NCBI GenBank assembly: GCA_964589625.1
Contig: CAZPSH010000007.1
Span: 62,001-126,000, forward strand
Reading direction: 5' to 3'
DNA: 64,000 nt
Origin: JBFLVU01 sp964589625
GTDB lineage: Bacteria; Acidobacteriota; UBA4820; DSQY01
Shown here: piece after piece, positions 43,364-51,778 of the stretch
Position numbering within the stretch: position 1 is the first letter of the stretch
How the letters are laid out: the number at the start of each line of letters is the position of its first letter
Position numbers and translations under genes: made by a program
Notes under the pieces: model-generated
Told to the model about the DNA's origin: nothing
The model's database searches: none
What the model saw: only the letters and a program-made list of their open reading frames with translations

Positions 43364-45856
43364 CTAGCGTTTGAAACTGCCCGAGACGGACCCACCGTCA
43401 GGATTGACGACCCGCACCGTCACGCGGACGTCCTTGGGGAACTTGTACTTCAGCCCGGCGCCGGACAGCAGGATCACACTCGAACTCTGGACACTCGTTC
43501 CGGGCCACGGGCTGGCGTCGGCGCCGATGAAGACCTGGGCCCCGCCCTGGAATCGTCCGCCCTCGATGCGCAGGCGGAAGGGGTGGTCGAGCTTCTTGAT
43601 CTCAGAGATGTACGGCGGCTGGACCTGGGAGGCATTCACCACGATGGTGCCGGACTTCGTGCAGCCCTGGCCGTCGGCGGTGACCGTCAGCGACCACGCG
43701 TAGGTGCCGGCCGAGGCGTAGGTGTGGCTCGGGTTCTGGGCCGAACTGGAGCCCCCGTCGCCGAATGCCCATTGGAAGGAGGGCTGGCCCGCGCAGCCCG
43801 AGGCCGTGGCGGAACCCGAGAAGGAAACGGCCTGCCCCGCCACGCCTGCTCCGGGTACCGAGACGCCGCACGTGAGCGCGCAGCCCATGACGGAGACGGT
43901 GACGGTGGCCAGGTTCGAATCGGTGGAGCCGTCCCAGGCGGCGAAGGTGAAGATGTCGGTGCCCGAGAATCCCTCGTAGGGGAAATAGGTGGCGGTGGTG
44001 CCCGAGAGGCCAGCCGTGCCGTTCTTTGGCTGGTTCACCACGCGGAGCGTCAGCGGGTTTCCGTCGGCGTCCGATGCCGAAAGGCCGATGTTCACGGGGT
44101 CGCCGGCCTGGGTCGTGGCGGCGGCGTTCTGGACCACCGGTGCGCGATTGGGGTTGCGGCTCTCGCTGCGGGGCCCATTGTGGCACGTGTAGCAGCCGAT
44201 CTGGAAGCCGCGCCAGAAGTTCTTGGTACCGAAGTCGGTATTGAGCGTGCGGTTGGCGAAGGAGCGCGAGAGCACCGTTCCCCGGTAGTCCGAACCGTGG
44301 CATGCCTGGCACTGGGCCGGATTGTGGTCTCCCGGATCCTTGTGGCCCTCGATCCACGACTGACCGACGGGGTGCATGCCGTGGGGGCCGCCCGAAACGG
44401 TCTGTGGCATGGAGGCGTGGCAGGCGGTGCATTCGGCCAGCGTTCCCACGTGCCCCTGCAGCTGAAGGCTCTGGATGTTGTCGTTGTCGTGGGAGGCGGG
44501 GAACTCGGCGTGGGTGGAGCCGTGGCAGGCCTCGCATTTCACGCCGCCGTGGCCCTGGGAAAAGCGATAGAGCGAAAGGCCCGGACCGGGGGTGTTTGAG
44601 TTCGTGGCGAAGGTCTGGTTCACGGCCACGCGGGGCACGCCCGGGGCCTCGAAGACCGAGGTATACCGGATGAGGCCGTTGTTCTGGACGGCGTTGCCCG
44701 TGTGGCACTGCTGGCAGGAGGGCTCGTCGAGCCAGCCCGTCCTGGCGAAGGAGCCCACGGCGCTCATGGGCCCGTGGCAGTTCTGGCACTGGATGGACAT
44801 GGTGCCGTCGGCCGCCACGGCGTTCCCCATGACGCCGCGCAGACAGCGCGTGGCCGAGCCGGGATGGCAGCGGTAGCAGGCCGTGCGGTTGTCACTGGCA
44901 TCGAGGATCATGCCGTTGGTCGGATCCTGCACGGAGGCGTGGAGCCCGTGGACGGCCTGGGTCAGTGCGGGCACGCCCGGATAGCCAGTGCCCGGCAGGG
45001 CCTCCGAGGCGTGGCAGGCGGCGCACAGGATGGCCTTGCCGTCCTGGACCACGGTGGGATAGAGCCCAGAGGCCGAGTAGCCCCTGGCGGCCAGTGCCGC
45101 GGCGTAGGTTGGATTGGAGGCGTTTCGGTTGTCATGGAGCAGGAGCACGTTGAGGCGGTAGTCCTTCTCTGGGTCGGGATTGTTGACCCAGTCGGGCGAC
45201 GGCCTGGCGTCGGGCGAGGAACCCGAGGCGTGGCACGCATTGCAGTTCATCTCATCGGAGACGGGGAGGACCACGTCCGTGGTGGCGAGGACCTGTCCCG
45301 CAGCGTTCTTCGCCGTCAGACGCATGAGCGGGTAGTAGTTCTTCTCGCCCGCGTCGTCGTAGGGCGTGATGGGGATGCCCGCGGCCTCGAACCACTGGAG
45401 GGAAGAATCGTAGGTCATGGGCTGGGGCGCGTTACCGGGGCCGGGCATGTTCTTACCCGCCAGGCCTGCGTCCACGGGCAGGGCCACGCCGAAGAGGGCG
45501 GCCACGTGCTGCCAGAAGTCGGTCTTGCCCTGGGAGGTGGTGTTCACCGAGCCCCTGGGATCGGCCACCGCCTGGTAGGTCACCGAGACGCCGGCGGCGG
45601 CGGGATTCGTCACCAGGTTGCCCGAGGGGTCGATGACCTGGGCATCCACCACGTTGTAGGGAGGAAGGATGGAGAAGACGCTGAATTCGGCGTCCATGCA
45701 GTGCATGCCTAGGTTGTTCCAGCCGACGATGGTCCAGCCGCTGGCGCTGCGGTCCACGATCGGGGCCGAAGCCAGCGCCACCACCATGAGAACCGCCGCC
45801 GAGGCCAGAAGGACCGGCCTGTTCCTGTGAAGGACCTCATTCCACCACTGTTTCAT
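43364..45856 (-). CDS. Exported nine-haem cytochrome c with cadherin-like, PKD and C-terminal modules
   Basis: The 830-residue protein has a signal anchor (VLLASAAVLMVVALASAP) and an N-terminal block GWNNLGMHCMDAEFSVFSILPPYN. Nine CxxCH haem sites follow: CNACH, CAACH, CYRCH, CQNCH, CQQCH, CEACH, CTACH, CQACH and CYTCH. Next come a cadherin-like repeat (LSASDADGNPLTLRVV...FSGTDIFTF), a PKD domain (FQWAFGDGGSSSAQNPSHTYASAG) and a C-terminal domain (ISEIKKLDHPFRL...RVVNPDGGSVSGSFKR). Haem maturation requires the periplasm, and the adhesive domains suggest a cell-surface electron-transfer protein. The partner and direction of electron flow are unknown. It has its own terminator. Confidence 0.92.
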   Translation of the reverse strand: MKQWWNEVLHRNRPVLLASAAVLMVVALASAPIVDRSASGWTIVGWNNLGMHCMDAEFSVFSILPPYNVVDAQVIDPSGNLVTNPAAAGVSVTYQAVADPRGSVNTTSQGKTDFWQHVAALFGVALPVDAGLAGKNMPGPGNAPQPMTYDSSLQWFEAAGIPITPYDDAGEKNYYPLMRLTAKNAAGQVLATTDVVLPVSDEMNCNACHASGSSPDARPSPDWVNNPDPEKDYRLNVLLLHDNRNASNPTYAAALAARGYSASGLYPTVVQDGKAILCAACHASEALPGTGYPGVPALTQAVHGLHASVQDPTNGMILDASDNRTACYRCHPGSATRCLRGVMGNAVAADGTMSIQCQNCHGPMSAVGSFARTGWLDEPSCQQCHTGNAVQNNGLIRYTSVFEAPGVPRVAVNQTFATNSNTPGPGLSLYRFSQGHGGVKCEACHGSTHAEFPASHDNDNIQSLQLQGHVGTLAECTACHASMPQTVSGGPHGMHPVGQSWIEGHKDPGDHNPAQCQACHGSDYRGTVLSRSFANRTLNTDFGTKNFWRGFQIGCYTCHNGPRSESRNPNRAPVVQNAAATTQAGDPVNIGLSASDADGNPLTLRVVNQPKNGTAGLSGTTATYFPYEGFSGTDIFTFAAWDGSTDSNLATVTVSVMGCALTCGVSVPGAGVAGQAVSFSGSATASGCAGQPSFQWAFGDGGSSSAQNPSHTYASAGTYAWSLTVTADGQGCTKSGTIVVNASQVQPPYISEIKKLDHPFRLRIEGGRFQGGAQVFIGADASPWPGTSVQSSSVILLSGAGLKYKFPKDVRVTVRVVNPDGGSVSGSFKR

Positions 45857-46028
45857 CTTCGTATCCCTCCTTGGGAGCGAAGGGGGCTCTGAACACTATC
45901 TCTTTTATATTCAAAAGGGTTGACCGACGGGGCTTCCTGCGCCGGCCTCCCTAGTACGTTGCATTTTTTAACACCTCCATCGCCGGATTGCCATGATTCC
46001 CGTCACAGAAGGGACAACGAGGACGCCC

Positions 46029-46057
46029 TTGACATCATGGTCACAGGTGACTATATT
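46029..46057 (+). promoter_or_regulatory. Promoter of the XRE/S24 repressor gene
   Basis: TTGACA (46029-46034), a 17-base spacer and TATATT (46052-46057) form a near-consensus sigma70-type promoter 102 bases before the repressor ATG. The gap 45857-46158 shows no gene. Confidence 0.85.
46037..46054. promoter_or_regulatory. Operator 1 (ATGGTCA-N4-TGACTAT)
   Basis: ATGGTCACAGGTGACTAT is an almost perfect inverted repeat (one mismatch) lying between -35 and -10 and covering the start of the -10. A repressor bound here would block RNA polymerase. The same motif is found at the dnaE2-type promoter (48551-48568). A lone half-site ATGGTCA follows in the leader at 46069. Confidence 0.75.
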
Positions 46058-46158
46058 CACGATGCGTGGATGGTCATCCTCCCGCTGGGGCGGAGGGTGG
46101 AGGTGGGCACCGAAGCGTGGCTGAGGGATGCGTCCCCCGCGGACGGGAGGTGACGGAT

Positions 46159-46749
46159 ATGGACTACGCCAAGCGCATCGAGACCATTCGCAAATCGCAG
46201 GGGCTCAGCCAGGCCGAAGTCGCCCGGCGCCTGGGCTGGAGTCCCCCCAACTACGCCCGCATCGAGAAGGGCCGCACCACCCCTTCCCTCCGGTCGCTGG
46301 AGGCCATCGCCGCGGCTCTCGATTCTCCCCTGGCGGCGCTCACGGGCGCCGATCCGCTCCCCCCGGAGGTTCCCGTGGTCGCCTTCGCCTCCGCCGGTCC
46401 CGGCGTGGAATTCACGGACCAGGGATATCCCGCCGGCGGCGGCATGTACTTCCTGCCCCGGCCCCCGGAGTTCACGGACCCCAACGGCTTCGGCGTGGAG
46501 GTGGCGGGAGACTCCATGGTGCCCAAGTACGAGGACGGCCAGGTGGTCATGGTGGACACGCGCAAGCGTCCCGTCAGCGGGGACTACGCCGTCATCGGGC
46601 TCATGAGCGGGGACAAGTACGTGAAGCGCTACCGGGAAGCCGGCGGCCGCGTCCTCCTCGAATCCGTCAACCCCCTCTACCCTCCCGTGGTCGTGGAACC
46701 CCACGAGGTCCGCTTCGCGTACAAGATCGTGTGGGCGAGGGAGAGGTGA
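46159..46749 (+). CDS. XRE-family repressor with S24 self-cleavage domain (LexA/CI-like)
   Basis: The 196-residue protein has an N-terminal XRE helix-turn-helix (ETIRKSQGLSQAEVARRLGWSPPNYARIEKGRTTPS; about residues 7-42). The C-terminal S24 peptidase domain has a candidate Ala79-Gly80 cleavage site (VAFASAGPG), Ser119 in VAGDSMVPKYEDG and Lys156 in GDKYVKRY, the Ser-Lys dyad of LexA-type autoproteolysis. The HTH is of XRE, not classical LexA winged, type. Its promoter carries an inverted-repeat operator shared with the downstream polymerase gene, so autorepression and damage-induced derepression are inferred. The ribosome site gggaggtga supports ATG 46159. Confidence 0.92.
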   Translation: MDYAKRIETIRKSQGLSQAEVARRLGWSPPNYARIEKGRTTPSLRSLEAIAAALDSPLAALTGADPLPPEVPVVAFASAGPGVEFTDQGYPAGGGMYFLPRPPEFTDPNGFGVEVAGDSMVPKYEDGQVVMVDTRKRPVSGDYAVIGLMSGDKYVKRYREAGGRVLLESVNPLYPPVVVEPHEVRFAYKIVWARER

Positions 46750-46767
46750 CGAGCAGGAGTTGCCGCG

Positions 46768-47694
46768 ATGCGCCCTGACGAACTCGCACCCTCGACAATC
46801 CGAACGGGCCCCGCCGGGTGGAGCTACCCGGACTGGAAGGGGGTGGTGTACCCGGCGAAGGCGGGGCGGTATTTCGACCATCTGGCCTACATGGCGGGGC
46901 TCTTCGACGTGCTGGAGGTGGACAGCACCTTCTATCGGATCCCCGAACCCCTGAGGACGGGCGAGTGGGTGCGGAGGGTGGCGGACCGGCCTCGGTTCCG
47001 CTTCACGGTGAAGCTCTTCCAGGGCTTCACCCACACCCGCAAAGCCTCGCTGGTGGACGAGCGGGCCTTCCACCGGGCCGTGGAGCCCTTGGCCCGGTTC
47101 GGCCGGCTCTCGGCGGTCCTGGTCCAGTGGCCCTGGTCCTTCCGGAACACGCCGGAGAACCGGCAGGTCCTTTTGGACCTTTGCACGCGATTCTCGGCCT
47201 ATCCCCTGGCCGTGGAGGTGCGCCACGCCTCCTGGGGCCACAAGGACGTGCTGAAGCTTCTGAGGGAGCGGGACCTAGCCTTTTGCAACGTGGACCAACC
47301 CGCCCTCACCCAATGCCTGGGCCCCACGGGGGCCGTCACCTCCCGGCTCGCCTATTTTCGATTTCACGGGCGCAACGCGGCGTCCTGGTTCACCGAGGGC
47401 GCGGGGCGCGACGAGCGCTACAACTACCTTTACTCTCCGGGAGAGCTGGCGCCCTGGGCGGACGCCGTGCGCGGAGCCGCCTCGGTGGCCGAGGAGGTCG
47501 TGGTGATTTTCAACAACCACTTCCGGGGGAAGGCGACGGCCAACGCCTTCGAATTTCAGCACGCCCTCACGGGGAAGCTCCAGCCCGTCCCCGAGCCCCT
47601 CCTTCGAACCTATCCGCGCCTCGAACCCGTCTGCGGGACCGTCTTCCAGCGCTCGCTGTTTGCCGCCGAGGCGGGTCTCGCCTGGACCGGGTAA
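46768..47694 (+). CDS. DUF72 (YecE-like) family protein
   Basis: A 308-residue TIM-barrel-like DUF72 protein: IRTGPAGWSYPDWKGVVYP, DVLEVDSTFYRIP, FRFTVKLFQGFTH, LVQWPWSFRNT, AVEVRHASW, LAYFRFHGRN, YNYLYSPGEL and VVVIFNNHFRGKATANA. The family has no proven activity, though its barrel and conserved acidic/His residues suggest an enzyme. It starts 19 bases after the repressor gene and should be co-transcribed and co-regulated with it, which hints at a stress or DNA-damage role. Confidence 0.88.
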   Translation: MRPDELAPSTIRTGPAGWSYPDWKGVVYPAKAGRYFDHLAYMAGLFDVLEVDSTFYRIPEPLRTGEWVRRVADRPRFRFTVKLFQGFTHTRKASLVDERAFHRAVEPLARFGRLSAVLVQWPWSFRNTPENRQVLLDLCTRFSAYPLAVEVRHASWGHKDVLKLLRERDLAFCNVDQPALTQCLGPTGAVTSRLAYFRFHGRNAASWFTEGAGRDERYNYLYSPGELAPWADAVRGAASVAEEVVVIFNNHFRGKATANAFEFQHALTGKLQPVPEPLLRTYPRLEPVCGTVFQRSLFAAEAGLAWTG

Positions 47695-47990
47695 CCGCCC
47701 CTCCAACCAAACCGCTATGCAACCAAACTCTCACACACAAGTCACGCTTTGGTGCCAACCCATTGGGCGCCCCCCTCGATCCCGCCCTCCTATCTCCATG
47801 AAAAATCAGCCTCTCCCGCCAGGACGGTTCTGGCAATTTCTTTGCATCCAAAGAAACGGAAAGGCCACGGCCGCGGGCGCACCTGCGGGCGTTTGGGAAG
47901 AACCAGAGGACGGATCGCTTCTTTCCGGCCGGGCATCCAGGGAAGAGGAGTCGGTCCCACGGAACGTGCGATTGCCCTAACCCCTCTACA

Positions 47991-48021
47991 GGCGGGAGAG
48001 CCCTCTCCCGCCTCTTTTTTT
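47991..48021 (+). terminator. Intrinsic terminator downstream of the DUF72 gene
   Basis: GGCGGGAGA-GCCC-TCTCCCGCC is followed by a T tract (48014-48021). It lies about 300 bases after the DUF72 stop. The rest of 47695-48204 shows no convincing gene, only a small inverted repeat (TTCTTTGcatCCAAAGAA) near 47838. Confidence 0.85.
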
Positions 48022-48204
48022 GGGGGGGGGGAACTTCCCGGGAATCGCGAGGGGCGGGACAACACCATTTCCCTTCCTTCCGGAGGAGGCGCGGAGGGGG
48101 GCGTTCAGTCAAAGCGCCCGAATCCCACCCCACGAAAGCCGAGCAGAGACCGGCGGAACGGACCTGGAGGCGATCGTCGCCACGGATTCCAAGGGGAAGG
48201 GCCG

Positions 48205-48420
48205 TCAGACCCGAGCGCGGATGAACCCTCGCCGGTAGGCTCCTTCGGCCACCTCGGGGAACTTGGCGAGAATCGCGTTGAGGAGCCGTTCCTTGTGCTT
48301 GAGGTACGCGCGGTCCTCGGAGTCGCGGCAGTGGCGAACTTCCAGCCGCAATTCCTCGACCCGGTTGCGGATCACTTGGAGCAGGAGCGAAGCCTCTTCG
48401 GTTTCGAGACGGAGTTCCAT
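48205..48420 (-). CDS. Small helical protein of unknown function
   Basis: The 71-residue product MELRLETEEASLLLQVIRNR continues as one amphipathic Leu/Glu/Arg-rich pattern (VEELRLEVRH, YLKHKERLLNAILAKFPE), suggesting two or three helices and perhaps a coiled coil. Codon use and length argue for a real small gene. It is divergent from the dnaE2-type gene across a 190-base gap that contains the operator, so it may respond to the same repressor. No function is recognised. Confidence 0.6.
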   Translation of the reverse strand: MELRLETEEASLLLQVIRNRVEELRLEVRHCRDSEDRAYLKHKERLLNAILAKFPEVAEGAYRRGFIRARV

Positions 48421-48543
48421 GGCCGCCTCCTCGTCCCTTCGGGACTCTGAGGAAAATATAGTTCGTCCGAAGAATCTGTGCAGGCCTCCGAGGCAGAGCG
48501 CCCTCCGCCGCCGACATACTCTAATGTGACCTCGTTGTCACAG

Positions 48544-48573
48544 TTGAAACATGGTCATTTGTGACCATATTCT
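48544..48573 (+). promoter_or_regulatory. Promoter of the dnaE2-type gene
   Basis: TTGAAA (48544-48549), an 18-base spacer and TATTCT (48568-48573) form a sigma70-type promoter 38 bases before the ATG. The spacer holds operator 2. Confidence 0.7.
48551..48568. promoter_or_regulatory. Operator 2 (ATGGTCA-N4-TGACCAT)
   Basis: ATGGTCATTTGTGACCAT is a perfect 7+7 inverted repeat in the promoter spacer. It is the same motif, spacing and position as at the repressor gene's own promoter. A second, differently arranged palindrome, TGTGAC-N6-GTCACA, lies just upstream at 48525-48542. Confidence 0.78.
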
Positions 48574-48610
48574 ATGTGGGGCAGGCGCCTGTCCCTGCCG
48601 GAGGGGATTC

Positions 48611-51600
48611 ATGGACTTTGCACCGCTGGTGAACCGCTCGGCCTTCACCTTCTACTCGGGGACCCTCACACCCGAGGGGTGGGCCGAGGCGTGCGCCCGG
48701 AAGGGGTACGCGGCGGCGGGACTGTGCGACCGGGACGGCCTCTACGGAGCGGTGCGCTTCTACAAGGCGGCGAAAGCGGCGGGCCTTCGTCCCGTCCTCG
48801 GCGCGGAGATTACGGAGGGGACATTTCGGATTTCGGATTTGGGATTTGGGGAGCGCAAAAACCATGTAGCCTCTTCCGGGGCCGTCTCTTCCAATCCGAA
48901 ATCCCAAATCCCCAATCACAAATCTTCCCTTTTCGTCTTCGCGCGGGATCTCGAAGGGTACGCCCGCCTCTGCGGCCTCGTGACGCGCCGGAACATCGAA
49001 TCCGACCGCTTCGACCGGGCGGCCGAGTGCGCGGCGGCCACCGCGGGCGGCCACGTGGCGCTCCTGGCGTCGGAGCCGGCCCTCCTCTTCGCCCTGAAGA
49101 AGGCCGGGGCGGAACCCGGGAGCCTCTTCGCCCGCCTGTCAGGCGACCCGGGCGCCGACGCCGGCGCCCGCGCCGCGGCCCAGTGGCTGGGGCTCCCCCT
49201 CCTCGCCGCGCCCCAAGCCTTTTTTTCCGATCCCTCGGGCTACGCCGTCCACCGCCTCCTTCGGGCGGCCAAGCACCGGCCCCCGGAGGCGGCGCGGGGA
49301 GAGCACCTCCTTGCCCCCGCGGCGGCGCAGGAGCGATTCGGACGGGACCGGGCGGCCCTCGACGCCGCGGGCGAACTGGCGGCCTCCTGCGGCGTGGCCC
49401 TTCCCCTCGGCGAGTGGCTCCTCCCCCACCCGCCCCTTCCCTCCGGGGAGACCGAGGTGGGGCGGCTCAGGGCCCTCTCCTACGCGGGCCTCGCCCGCCG
49501 GGTGCGGAACGTCTCGCTGCCTTACCTTGAGCGCCTCGAGCGCGAACTGGACGTGATCGTCCGCATGGGCTTCGCGGGATATTTCCTCGTGGTGGAGGAC
49601 ATCGTCCGCTTCGCGCGCTCCCAGTGCATCCCCAACGTAGGCCGGGGCTCGGGGGCGGGGAGCCTGGTCTCCTACGCCCTCGCCATGACCCACGTGGACC
49701 CCGTGGCCGAGGGGCTCTACTTCGAGCGCTTCTTGAATCCCGAGCGGCGGAACCCTCCCGACATTGATTTGGACTTCTCCTGGCGCGAGCGGGACCACGT
49801 CATCCGCCACGTGTACGACACTTACGGCGACGGCAACGTCTGCATGATCGCCACCCACAACACCTTCTCGGCGCGCTCGGGCTTCCGCGAGATGGCCAAG
49901 GCCCTGGGCGTACCCGAGGAGGAGGTCTCGGTCCTCGCCCGCGCCATCCCCCACACCTCCTTCGACCGCTTCGAGGAGGCCCTCCGCGCCCGCCCCGAGG
50001 CCCGGGGGGCGCCCTTGCGCGAGAACCCCTGGCGGGAGGTGATCGAGGCCGCCCGGCGGGTGGACGGCCTGCCCCGCCACCTCTCGGTCCACTGCGGCGG
50101 CGTGGTGGTCTCCCCCGTGCCCCTCACCCGCCGCCTTTCCCTGGAGCGCGCCGCCAAGGGCGTGGCCATCACCCAGTGCGACATGTTCGACGTGGAGGCC
50201 CTCGGGCTCATCAAGATCGACCTGCTGGGCAACCGCTCCCTGGGCGTCCTCACCGATGCCGTGGCCTCGGTGCGCGACCACACGGGCCGGGAGCCGCCCG
50301 TCTTCCCGCCCGAACGCACCTACGGGGACCTCAAGACCAACCACGTCATCTCCGAGGGCAGGACCATGGGCTGTTTCTACGTGGAGAGCCCGGGCATGCG
50401 CCAGCTCCTGAGGCGCCTGAAGACGCGCACCTTCCCCGACCTCACGGCGGTCTCCTCCATCATCCGGCCCGGGGTGGCCGAGTCGGGCATGATGGAGGCT
50501 TACGTGCGCCGGCGCCTGGGCGAGGAGCCACCGGCCTACGCCGCCCCCGGCTTGGAGCCGATCCTGCGGGAGACCTTCGGCGTCATGGTCTACCAGGAGG
50601 ACGTGATCCGCGTGGCCCACGAATTCGTCGGCCTCACCCTCGGCGAGGCGGACCTCCTGCGCCGGGCCATGAGCGGCAAATACCGGGGCCGGCGCGAGAT
50701 GGAGGCCCTCACGGGGGCCTTCTTCGAGAAAGGGCGGGAGAGGGGCCTTGCGGAGGAGACGCTCGAGGAGCTGTGGGGACAGATCCGGTCCTTCGCGGGG
50801 TACGCCTTCTGCAAGGCGCATTCGGCCTCCTTCGCCCAGCTCTCCTACCAGGTGGCCTATCTCAAGGCCCACCACCCCGCCGAGTTCTTCGCCGCCCTGA
50901 TCAACAACCAGGGGGGCTTCTACGGGACCGCGGCCTACGTGGAGGAGGCGCGGCGCTGGGGCCTATCCATCCTCCCCCCCGACGTGAACGCTTCGGAGAT
51001 GGACTTCGCCGGGAAGGACAATCTTCTCCGCTGCGGCTTCTTCACCCTCCGGGGCCTTCGGCCCTCGGCCCTGGACGCCCTCTTTGAGGAGCGCGGCGAG
51101 GGGCCCTACCGCTCTTTCGAAGACCTGCGCGCGCGCCTGCGCCGCCGCCTGAGCCCCGCGGAGATGGAAGGGCTCGTGCGGTCGGGGGCGTGCGACGGCT
51201 TCGGGCACAGTCGTGGCGCCTTGTTGGCGAACCTTCGCTCCGCCGCCCCGCCCCCCGGTACCCTCCGCCTCCCCGCCTCCGCTTTCGCCTATCCCAAATC
51301 CCAAATCCCAAATCCAAAATCCCCAACCTCCCCCCGCCTCTCCCTCGCCGAGACGCTCTCCGGCGAAGTCCACGCGTTGGGGTACGCCGTCACTGCCCAC
51401 CCCCTGACGCCCATGATGGGCTGGGCTGCCGCACACGCCTACGTGAACGCGAGGGACGTCGGGGACCGCGCGGAGAAGCGCATCTGCGTCTGGGGCCAGG
51501 CCATCGTCTACAAGCGCATCCCCACGCGGAAAACCGGCGAAGCCATGGCCTTCGTGACCCTGGAGGACCCGACGGGCCTCGCGGAGGTCTCCTTCTTCCC

Positions 51601-51778
51601 CAAGGCCTACCGGCGCTTCGGCGACCTCATCACCTCGGGGCGGCCCCTCGTGGTCGAGGGCGTGGTGGACGCGGGACGCGGGAGCCCCACCCTCACGGTG
51701 GAGAAGGCCTGGGCCGTGCGGGGCGTGGCCGTGCGCCGGGCCGTCGCCGAGCCAGCCGAGGCCGAGGGAGCGGCGTAG
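48611..51778 (+). CDS. dnaE2: DnaE2-type DNA polymerase III alpha subunit (error-prone)
   Basis: The 1055-residue C-family polymerase has an N-terminal PHP domain (LVNRSAFTFYSGTLTPEGW), the catalytic NPPDIDLDFSWRERD, IATHNTFSARSGFREMAKALG, GVMVYQEDVIRVAHEF, CKAHSASFAQLSYQVAYLKAHHPAEFF and a C-terminal OB fold (KRICVWGQAIVYKRIPTRKTGEAMAFVTLEDPTG). Its length matches DnaE2/ImuC rather than replicative DnaE1, and the operator in its promoter fits a damage-inducible translesion role. No imuA or imuB is nearby. Two low-complexity in-frame inserts (48824-48924, 51291-51326) interrupt otherwise conserved parts. ATG 48611 is chosen over 48551, which lies in the operator. Confidence 0.9.
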   Translation: MDFAPLVNRSAFTFYSGTLTPEGWAEACARKGYAAAGLCDRDGLYGAVRFYKAAKAAGLRPVLGAEITEGTFRISDLGFGERKNHVASSGAVSSNPKSQIPNHKSSLFVFARDLEGYARLCGLVTRRNIESDRFDRAAECAAATAGGHVALLASEPALLFALKKAGAEPGSLFARLSGDPGADAGARAAAQWLGLPLLAAPQAFFSDPSGYAVHRLLRAAKHRPPEAARGEHLLAPAAAQERFGRDRAALDAAGELAASCGVALPLGEWLLPHPPLPSGETEVGRLRALSYAGLARRVRNVSLPYLERLERELDVIVRMGFAGYFLVVEDIVRFARSQCIPNVGRGSGAGSLVSYALAMTHVDPVAEGLYFERFLNPERRNPPDIDLDFSWRERDHVIRHVYDTYGDGNVCMIATHNTFSARSGFREMAKALGVPEEEVSVLARAIPHTSFDRFEEALRARPEARGAPLRENPWREVIEAARRVDGLPRHLSVHCGGVVVSPVPLTRRLSLERAAKGVAITQCDMFDVEALGLIKIDLLGNRSLGVLTDAVASVRDHTGREPPVFPPERTYGDLKTNHVISEGRTMGCFYVESPGMRQLLRRLKTRTFPDLTAVSSIIRPGVAESGMMEAYVRRRLGEEPPAYAAPGLEPILRETFGVMVYQEDVIRVAHEFVGLTLGEADLLRRAMSGKYRGRREMEALTGAFFEKGRERGLAEETLEELWGQIRSFAGYAFCKAHSASFAQLSYQVAYLKAHHPAEFFAALINNQGGFYGTAAYVEEARRWGLSILPPDVNASEMDFAGKDNLLRCGFFTLRGLRPSALDALFEERGEGPYRSFEDLRARLRRRLSPAEMEGLVRSGACDGFGHSRGALLANLRSAAPPPGTLRLPASAFAYPKSQIPNPKSPTSPRLSLAETLSGEVHALGYAVTAHPLTPMMGWAAAHAYVNARDVGDRAEKRICVWGQAIVYKRIPTRKTGEAMAFVTLEDPTGLAEVSFFPKAYRRFGDLITSGRPLVVEGVVDAGRGSPTLTVEKAWAVRGVAVRRAVAEPAEAEGAA
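48824..48924. repeat. Palindromic heptamer-repeat insertion inside dnaE2
   Basis: The left arm tttcggatttcggatttggg... (48824-48851) and the right arm ccaatccgaaatcccaaatc... (48891-48924) are mutually inverted and built from AAATCCC/AAATCCG heptamers. The 101-base block stays in frame and adds about 34 residues (FRISDLGFG...NPKSQIPNHKS) to the PHP domain between ITEGT and LFVFARDLEGYARLC. Confidence 0.85.
51291..51326. repeat. Heptamer tract inside dnaE2 (second copy)
   Basis: Five AAATCCC-type units (atcccaaatcccaaatcccaaatccaaaatcccca) encode PKSQIPNPKSP between the fingers/HhH region and the OB-fold part of the polymerase, without breaking the frame. Confidence 0.85.

Noticed and set aside
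47790..48068. 92-codon minus-strand frame in the gap after DUF72
   Set aside because: It spans an intrinsic terminator, with no ribosome site and no recognisable protein pattern.
48525..48542. TGTGAC-N6-GTCACA as a CRP/FNR site
   Set aside because: The CRP-type half-sites TGTGA and TCACA are 8 bases apart rather than 6, and no CRP-like gene is seen. It may be an accessory site for the S24 repressor, but that is unproven.
51291..51326. GGGATTT heptamers as a telomere-like end
   Set aside because: The tract is short, internal to a coding frame, and the chromosome continues on both sides.
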